Part shown: positions 15,888-19,619 of the stretch, in pieces | How the letters are laid out: each line of letters begins with the position of its first letter | Position numbering within the stretch: position 1 is the stretch's first letter | Assembly (NCBI GenBank): GCA_018065365.1 | Contig: JAGHTH010000184.1 | Location: forward strand, 1 to 19,619 | Length of the DNA: 19,619 nt | Reading direction: 5' to 3' | Origin: Candidatus Coliplasma caballi | GTDB taxonomy: Bacteria > Bacillota > Clostridia > Oscillospirales > CAG-382 | Translations under genes and position numbers: made by a program | The notes under the pieces: generated by a model | The model's database searches: none | What the model was told of the DNA's origin: nothing | What the model saw: only the letters and a program-made list of their open reading frames with translations

Positions 15888-17789
15888 TCAGTTTCCTTTC
15901 CTGTTTTTGATATAGATGACCGCACTCAACGCGGGTAATTTGGTCTTTAATTGCCAGCCGCCGTAGCCGTCCTTGACGGCGCGGACCGCGCGGTCGGAAT
16001 ACAGCGTTCTGCCGCCGAATTCGTGCGCGTCCGTCGTGAACACCGGCTTGTAGTAGCCGCTTTCCCGAACCGGAAAACGATAGTCATCGCGGTCGTTCGC
16101 GGAGAAATTCAGGCAGACGATCAACGAGTTCCCGTCGGACGAGAACCGCTCATACGCGTAAACGTTATCCGAGGTATTGTCCGCGGCGATCCATTTGAAC
16201 GCGAGTCCGTCCTGATCCAGTTCCCAAAGCATTTTATGTTCCAAGTAGAAATGGTTGAGCGCTTTGACGAACGTCTGCAACTCTTTATGTTTATCGTAAG
16301 CGAGCATGAACCATTCCAGACTCTTTTGCTCGTTCCATTCGGTAAACTGACCGAATTCGCTTCCCATAAACAAGAGTTTCTTTCCGGGATGCGTCATCAT
16401 ATAGGTTAAGAACGTTCTCGTCGAAGCAAATTTCTGCTCGTAATCGCCGAAGGACTTATCCAGCAGCGATTTCTTGCCGTGTACGACCTCGTCGTGCGAG
16501 ATCGGAAGCATATAGCTCTCACTGAAACAGTACATGGTGGAGAACGTCAGTTTATGATGTGCGCCGCCGCGGAACAGCGGATCGATCGTCAGATAGTCCA
16601 GCGAATCGTTCATCCAGCCCATGCTCCATTTCATATTGAAGCCCAGACCGTCCTGCTTGGTTACGCCGGGGAACGCGGTGGATTCTTCCGCGATCATCAT
16701 GCAGTCCGGAAACCGTTCGCGCACGGCGGCGTTCAGTTTTCGGAAGAACGCAACCGATTCGCGATTGATATTCGATCCGTCGGGATTGGGATTCCATTCC
16801 CCCGGTTTGCGATCGTAATCCAGATAAAGCATCGAGGCGACGGCGTCCACGCGCAGTCCGTCGGCGTGGAATTCGTCCAACCAATACAGCGCGTTGGAAA
16901 TCAGGAACGACTGCACCTGCGTTCTGCCGACGTCAAAGCAGCGAGTCCCCCAGGACGCGTGTTCCATACGGTCTTTTCCCTGATACTCGTACAGCGGACC
17001 GCCGTCAAATTCATAGAGTCCGTGCTGGTCTTTCGGGAAATGGGCAGGCACCCAGTCGAGAATCACGCCGATCCCTTTCCGGTGCATCGTGTCCACGAAG
17101 TATTTGAACCCCGCGGGATCTCCGAAACGGGAGGTCGGAGCGAAATAGTTGCAGATCTGATACCCCCAGGAGCCGTCAAACGGGTGTTCCATCACGGGCA
17201 TCAGTTCCACGTAGGAAAAGCCCATGTCTTTGACGTAATCGGAAAGTTGGTCCGCAAGTTCGTGATAGGTCAGATACGAGCCGTCTTCGTGGCGTTTCCA
17301 GGAGCCCAGATGCACTTCATAGACGTTCATCGGGACCGCGGGAAGTACGTCGCGTTGGAGAGGCGCGATCATATTTTCGCGGCGGCGGGCAAGATAATCG
17401 GAGTCGTGCCAATCGTAATCGGCAGAGCCGTCGCAGAACAGACTCGCCGTATTGGCAAGCGTTTCGGCATACAGGGCGTAAGGATCGCCTTTGAACGTCG
17501 CCGTCTTTCCGCGATGGATCACGAATTTATAGCGGGAGCCGTCCTGGAAAGAAGCGTTTTTCAGAATTCCCGTCCAGATCCCGTTTTCGTGATTCGGTAC
17601 CAACGGATCCTCATGAACGTTCCAGCCGTTAAAATCTCCCGCGACACAGACAAGATCCGCTCCTGGAGCCCAAACGCGAAAAGCAACGCTCTCGTCGTCG
17701 ATCCGGTGCGCACCGAAATAATTCTGCGATTGATAATTGTTTCCCTGACCGAACAGGTATTCCGCAACTTCATCTCTGGACGCGATCAT
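15888..17789 (-). CDS. glgB: 1,4-alpha-glucan branching enzyme
   Basis: 633 residues, the shorter bacterial form with a single N-terminal CBM48 domain (about 22-110, AGDFNGW at 50-56). It cuts alpha-1,4 chains and rejoins them through alpha-1,6 bonds. In the GH13 barrel, GLRVDAVASMLYLDY gives nucleophile Asp315, MMIAEESTAFPGV gives acid/base Glu368, and LPISHDEVVHGK gives Asp433; GYQICNYFAPTSRFG and DWVPAHFPKD are also typical. The start ATG overlaps the stop codon of the small membrane-protein gene by 4 nt, with AGAAGGA close upstream. It ends 4 nt before glgC, so the genes form a tight unit. Confidence 0.96.
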   Translation of the reverse strand: MIASRDEVAEYLFGQGNNYQSQNYFGAHRIDDESVAFRVWAPGADLVCVAGDFNGWNVHEDPLVPNHENGIWTGILKNASFQDGSRYKFVIHRGKTATFKGDPYALYAETLANTASLFCDGSADYDWHDSDYLARRRENMIAPLQRDVLPAVPMNVYEVHLGSWKRHEDGSYLTYHELADQLSDYVKDMGFSYVELMPVMEHPFDGSWGYQICNYFAPTSRFGDPAGFKYFVDTMHRKGIGVILDWVPAHFPKDQHGLYEFDGGPLYEYQGKDRMEHASWGTRCFDVGRTQVQSFLISNALYWLDEFHADGLRVDAVASMLYLDYDRKPGEWNPNPDGSNINRESVAFFRKLNAAVRERFPDCMMIAEESTAFPGVTKQDGLGFNMKWSMGWMNDSLDYLTIDPLFRGGAHHKLTFSTMYCFSESYMLPISHDEVVHGKKSLLDKSFGDYEQKFASTRTFLTYMMTHPGKKLLFMGSEFGQFTEWNEQKSLEWFMLAYDKHKELQTFVKALNHFYLEHKMLWELDQDGLAFKWIAADNTSDNVYAYERFSSDGNSLIVCLNFSANDRDDYRFPVRESGYYKPVFTTDAHEFGGRTLYSDRAVRAVKDGYGGWQLKTKLPALSAVIYIKNRKGN

Positions 17790-18001
17790 GATCCTTCTCC
17801 TTCCGATTCCGACGGTTCGCCGGAAACAGTTTCTTCTTCCTGCTCCGTAGAAAAGGCGTAAACGGTTTCAAATACGTCTCCGTCCTGCTGATACGGCAAA
17901 AGTTCTTCGCGGAACGCAAAGATCAAAGCCGAGGTCAGCCCCGCAAGCACCACAAGACCTACGATCTGCATCAAAAGGTCATACAATCTATGGCTTTCCA
18001 A
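17786..18001 (-). CDS. Small single-pass membrane protein, first gene of the glycogen operon
   Basis: 71 residues, not recognised. It has a short basic N-terminus (SHR), one hydrophobic helix (about 9-30, LLMQIVGLVVLAGLTSALIFAF) and an acidic tail rich in Glu, Ser and Asp, ending SESEGEGS. The charge pattern favours the N-terminus inside. I chose TTG 18001 because AGAGG lies 8 nt upstream; another TTG at 18007 is only 2 nt from that site. No ATG start is available before the helix. The gene sits about 40 nt after a promoter and overlaps glgB by 4 nt, so it should be made with the glycogen enzymes. A role in membrane tethering or regulation is only a guess. Confidence 0.6.
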   Translation of the reverse strand: MESHRLYDLLMQIVGLVVLAGLTSALIFAFREELLPYQQDGDVFETVYAFSTEQEEETVSGEPSESEGEGS

Positions 18002-18049
18002 ACCCAACGCCTCTTTTCAAAACAGAATACTCCATAATGATACGCATGC

Positions 18050-18078
18050 AGTATAGCACACTTTTCCGGAAAAGGCAA
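18050..18078 (-). promoter_or_regulatory. Promoter of the glycogen operon
   Basis: On the minus strand the -10 is TATACT (18050-18055) preceded by TGTGC, an extended -10. The -35 is TTGCCT (18073-18078), 17 nt away and 4 of 6 to consensus. The predicted start is about 40 nt before the TTG of the first gene. The weak -35 and the tandem repeat just upstream suggest a regulated promoter. Confidence 0.75.
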
Positions 18079-18087
18079 GGGCTCTTG

Positions 18088-18107
18088 GCAAAAAGTAGCA
18101 AAAAGTA
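18088..18107 (-). repeat. Perfect 10-bp tandem repeat upstream of the glycogen promoter
   Basis: GCAAAAAGTA occurs twice with no gap (18088-18097 and 18098-18107). On the operon's strand the repeats lie about 10 and 20 nt upstream of the -35, centred near -50 and -60. One helical turn per repeat puts both on the same DNA face, as expected for an activator or for UP-element contacts. Confidence 0.65.
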
Positions 18108-18120
18108 CAAGTATTTTTTT

Positions 18121-18139
18121 ATAGAAAGAAGATTTCTAT
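18121..18139. repeat. Inverted repeat midway between two divergent promoters
   Basis: ATAGAAA and TTTCTAT are perfect inverted arms (7 bp) around GAAGA. The element lies between the glycogen -35 (ending 18078) and the rpsO -35 (starting 18162). The 308-nt gene-free gap 18002-18315 holds this repeat, the two promoters, the tandem repeat and the rpsO leader; the rest is A/T-rich. Confidence 0.45.
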
Positions 18140-18161
18140 GTAAAATTTTTTCAAAAAACTA

Positions 18162-18190
18162 TTTACAAAATCATTTTTATGTGCTATATT
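18162..18190 (+). promoter_or_regulatory. Promoter of rpsO
   Basis: The -35 is TTTACA (18162-18167) and the -10 TATATT (18185-18190), 17 nt apart, each 5 of 6 to consensus. TGC before the -10 makes it an extended promoter. Transcription should start near 18197, leaving a leader of nearly 120 nt. Confidence 0.8.
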
Positions 18191-18196
18191 TATAAG

Positions 18197-18308
18197 GACG
18201 GATTTTGAGGTCCGCAAAAATGATCGGGCTTGCTTGGTTTGAGGTGTGTCATTCGACACGTTCACCGATCCTCTTGCTCAGTTTGCCCGGAAAATCAATA
18301 TGGAGGTG
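18197..18308 (+). promoter_or_regulatory. Structured rpsO leader, candidate S15 autoregulatory site
   Basis: An outer stem CGGGC (18225-18229) with GCCCG (18285-18289) encloses a hairpin in which GGTG/CACC (18243-18246, 18263-18266) stacks on TGTC/GACA (18247-18250, 18255-18258) over an ATTC loop, with CGTT bulged. The ribosome site GGAGGTGA follows. S15 represses its own translation through varied leader structures in several phyla; that this leader does so is inferred from position and folding by eye. Confidence 0.4.
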
Positions 18309-18315
18309 AACACCA

Positions 18316-18582
18316 ATGCTTTTGAAAGACGAAAAGCAGGAGATCATCAAGAACTATGCGGTTCATGAAGGCGACGCCGGTTCTGCGGAACTGCAGATCC
18401 CAGTTCATTCCACCCGCATCAAACAGCTTACCGAACATCTGAAAGCAAACCCGAAGGACAACCATTCCAGAAGAGGTCTGCAGCAGATGGTCAGCAAGAG
18501 AAAGAAGTTCTTGACGTATCTGCAGAAGAAGGACATCAACCGCTACAGAGCGATCGTTGAGAGTCTCGGTCTCAGAAAGTAA
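18316..18582 (+). CDS. rpsO: 30S ribosomal protein S15
   Basis: 88 residues, full length. S15 is a primary binder of the 16S rRNA central domain. The conserved block TRIKQLTEHLKANPKDNHSRRGL (33-55) carries the rRNA-contacting HSRRG, followed by MVSKRKKFLTYLQKKDINRY and the ending LGLRK. A very strong GGAGGTGA precedes the ATG. It has its own promoter and leader and ends in a terminator-like hairpin before pnp, the classic rpsO-pnp order. Confidence 0.97.
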   Translation: MLLKDEKQEIIKNYAVHEGDAGSAELQIPVHSTRIKQLTEHLKANPKDNHSRRGLQQMVSKRKKFLTYLQKKDINRYRAIVESLGLRK

Positions 18583-18595
18583 TCTTCGCAACGCA

Positions 18596-18634
18596 AAAAC
18601 GGGCAATGTGGCTCAAAACGCGTTGCCCGTTTTG
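18596..18634 (+). terminator. Terminator-like hairpin between rpsO and pnp
   Basis: An 11-bp stem pairs AAAACGGGCAA (18596-18606) with TTGCCCGTTTT (18623-18633). Only four T follow the GC-rich core, so readthrough into pnp is likely, as known for rpsO-pnp in other bacteria. Confidence 0.75.
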
Positions 18635-18700
18635 CACCGCCTTGCCGTGAGTTCGGTTTATCATTTTCACAGGCGCCTTTTCCCCCGAAAAGACCTCTGT

Positions 18701-18722
18701 GTAAGTGTTAAACTTTACTTAC
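18701..18722 (+). repeat. Short inverted repeat in the pnp leader
   Basis: GTAAGT (18701-18706) and ACTTAC (18717-18722) could form a small hairpin about 40 nt before the pnp start. PNPase autoregulates through a leader hairpin in enterobacteria; whether this weak stem does anything similar is unknown. No convincing separate promoter was found between 18635 and 18761. Confidence 0.3.
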
Positions 18723-18761
18723 GGCACTATGTTATTCTGAATGGAAAAGAAAGGAAAAGTC

Positions 18762-19619
18762 ATGTTCGAGAATTTCAAAAAGTTTGAGTACACTCTTGCA
18801 GGCCGTCCTCTCGTGATCGAGACCGGCAAAATGGCTCAGCTCGCCAACGGTTCCTGTTTGGTCCGTTACGGCGAAACCGCCGTCCTCTGCTGTGCGACCG
18901 CTTCCGCGGCTCCCCGCGACGGCATTGATTTCCTCCCCCTCGCAGTTGATTACGAAGAAAAACTTTATTCCGTCGGTAAGATCCCCGGAAGCTGGAACCG
19001 CCGTGAAGGCCGTCCGACCGAGCACGCCATCCTGTGCTCCCGTGTGATCGACCGTCCGATCCGCCCTCTGTTCCCGAAGGATCTGCGCAACGACATCGTT
19101 CTGTCTCTGACCGTGATGTCCGTTGATCCCGACTGTTCCCCCGAGATCGCCGCTATGATCGGTGCGTCCATCGCGCTGACCATTTCCGACATTCCGTGGA
19201 ACGGCCCGATCGCCGGCGTTTACGTCGGTCTCGTGAACGGCAAGATCGTCATCAACCCCAACGCCGCAGAGCGCGATGCAAGCGATCTGCAGTTGACCGT
19301 TGCCGGCTCCGCGCAGAAGGTCGTTATGATCGAAGCGGGTGCAAACGAAGTTGACGATCAGACCATGTTCGACGCGATCATGAAGGCACACGAAGAAATC
19401 AAAGGCGTCGTCGCGTTCATCGAATCCATCCGCGCCGAGATCGGCAAACCCAAATTTGATTATCCGTCCTGCGTCGTCGATCCCGTCATGTTCGACCGCA
19501 TCGAGGCACTTGTGGCAGAGGATGTCAAAGCCGCGCTCGACACCGACGACAAGAAGGTGCGTGACGAGCGTCTGCAGCCCATTTACCAGAAGGTCTACGA
19601 CGATCTTGCAGAGGATTAC
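18762..19619 (+). CDS. pnp: Polyribonucleotide nucleotidyltransferase (PNPase), 5' part
   Basis: 286 residues are visible; the gene continues past the right edge (full length is about 700). PNPase degrades RNA 3' to 5' with phosphate. The visible part is the first RNase PH domain: LVIETGKMAQLANGSCLVRYGETAVLCCATAS (17-48), PLAVDYEEKLYSVGKIPGSWNRREGRPTEHAILCSRVIDRPIRPLFP (59-105), then the start of the helical linker. The start is ATG 18762 with AAAGGA 6 nt upstream; an in-frame ATG at 18741 lacks a ribosome site. The loop GSWNRREGRPTE differs slightly from the common GGFxKREGRPSE. Transcribed after rpsO. Confidence 0.96.
   Translation, partial: MFENFKKFEYTLAGRPLVIETGKMAQLANGSCLVRYGETAVLCCATASAAPRDGIDFLPLAVDYEEKLYSVGKIPGSWNRREGRPTEHAILCSRVIDRPIRPLFPKDLRNDIVLSLTVMSVDPDCSPEIAAMIGASIALTISDIPWNGPIAGVYVGLVNGKIVINPNAAERDASDLQLTVAGSAQKVVMIEAGANEVDDQTMFDAIMKAHEEIKGVVAFIESIRAEIGKPKFDYPSCVVDPVMFDRIEALVAEDVKAALDTDDKKVRDERLQPIYQKVYDDLAEDY

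Noticed and set aside
18741..18764. Earlier in-frame ATG for pnp
   Set aside because: No Shine-Dalgarno before 18741, while AAAGGA is well placed for ATG 18762.

Overview
The window looks like a chromosomal stretch from an uncultured, mid-GC Firmicute, most likely of the class Clostridia. The pointers are the paired glgC/glgD ADP-glucose pyrophosphorylase genes, a SigH-like sigma factor, a YpsC-type THUMP RNA methyltransferase, a CIRCE-like repeat ahead of groES-groEL, the rpsO-pnp order, a tandem zinc-ribbon protein typical of Clostridia, and strong Shine-Dalgarno sites. No rRNA, tRNA, CRISPR array, insertion sequence or prophage gene was seen. All genes are on the minus strand except rpsO and pnp at the right end. 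Promoters, terminators and start codons were read by eye.

Layout, left to right. (1) 1-1109: a two-gene unit, an S51 peptidase (pepE-like) overlapping a HAD phosphatase that runs off the left edge, with its own promoter at 1141-1169. (2) 1185-3346: groES-groEL with a clear terminator and a degenerate CIRCE operator; groEL carries a one-base frameshift near its C-terminus. (3) 3414-5611: a PAS/histidine-kinase-like protein with a degenerate ATPase domain, overlapping by 4 nt an RNA methyltransferase of the RlmL/YpsC family. (4) 5665-6790: a SigH-like sigma factor behind a consensus promoter with phased A-tracts, followed by a double zinc-ribbon protein and a terminator. (5) 6911-18078: a glycogen operon in transcription order: small membrane protein, glgB, glgC, glgD, glgA, glgP, a GH13 amylase, and an AAC(3)-family acetyltransferase. 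(6) 18162-19619: divergently transcribed rpsO with a structured leader, its terminator, then pnp, cut by the right edge.

The glycogen operon holds a whole synthesis and breakdown cycle. GlgC with the catalytically degenerate GlgD makes ADP-glucose, GlgA extends chains, GlgB branches them, GlgP releases glucose-1-phosphate, and the cytoplasmic GH13 enzyme probably trims branched or short oligosaccharides. Most junctions overlap by 1-4 nt or are a few bases apart, which suggests translational coupling. The larger gaps are at glgD-glgA (40 nt) and glgA-glgP (89 nt, with a strong hairpin lacking a U-tract).

Most of the window is ordinary housekeeping and storage metabolism; I did not find a clearly new multi-gene system. 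The best leads are the groEL frameshift, the regulatory sites (a perfect 10-bp tandem repeat upstream of the glycogen promoter, a near-palindrome in the sigma-factor leader, a hairpin before the zinc-ribbon gene, the degenerate CIRCE), the uncharacterised single-pass membrane protein that opens the glycogen operon, and the pseudo-histidine-kinase coupled to an RNA methyltransferase.
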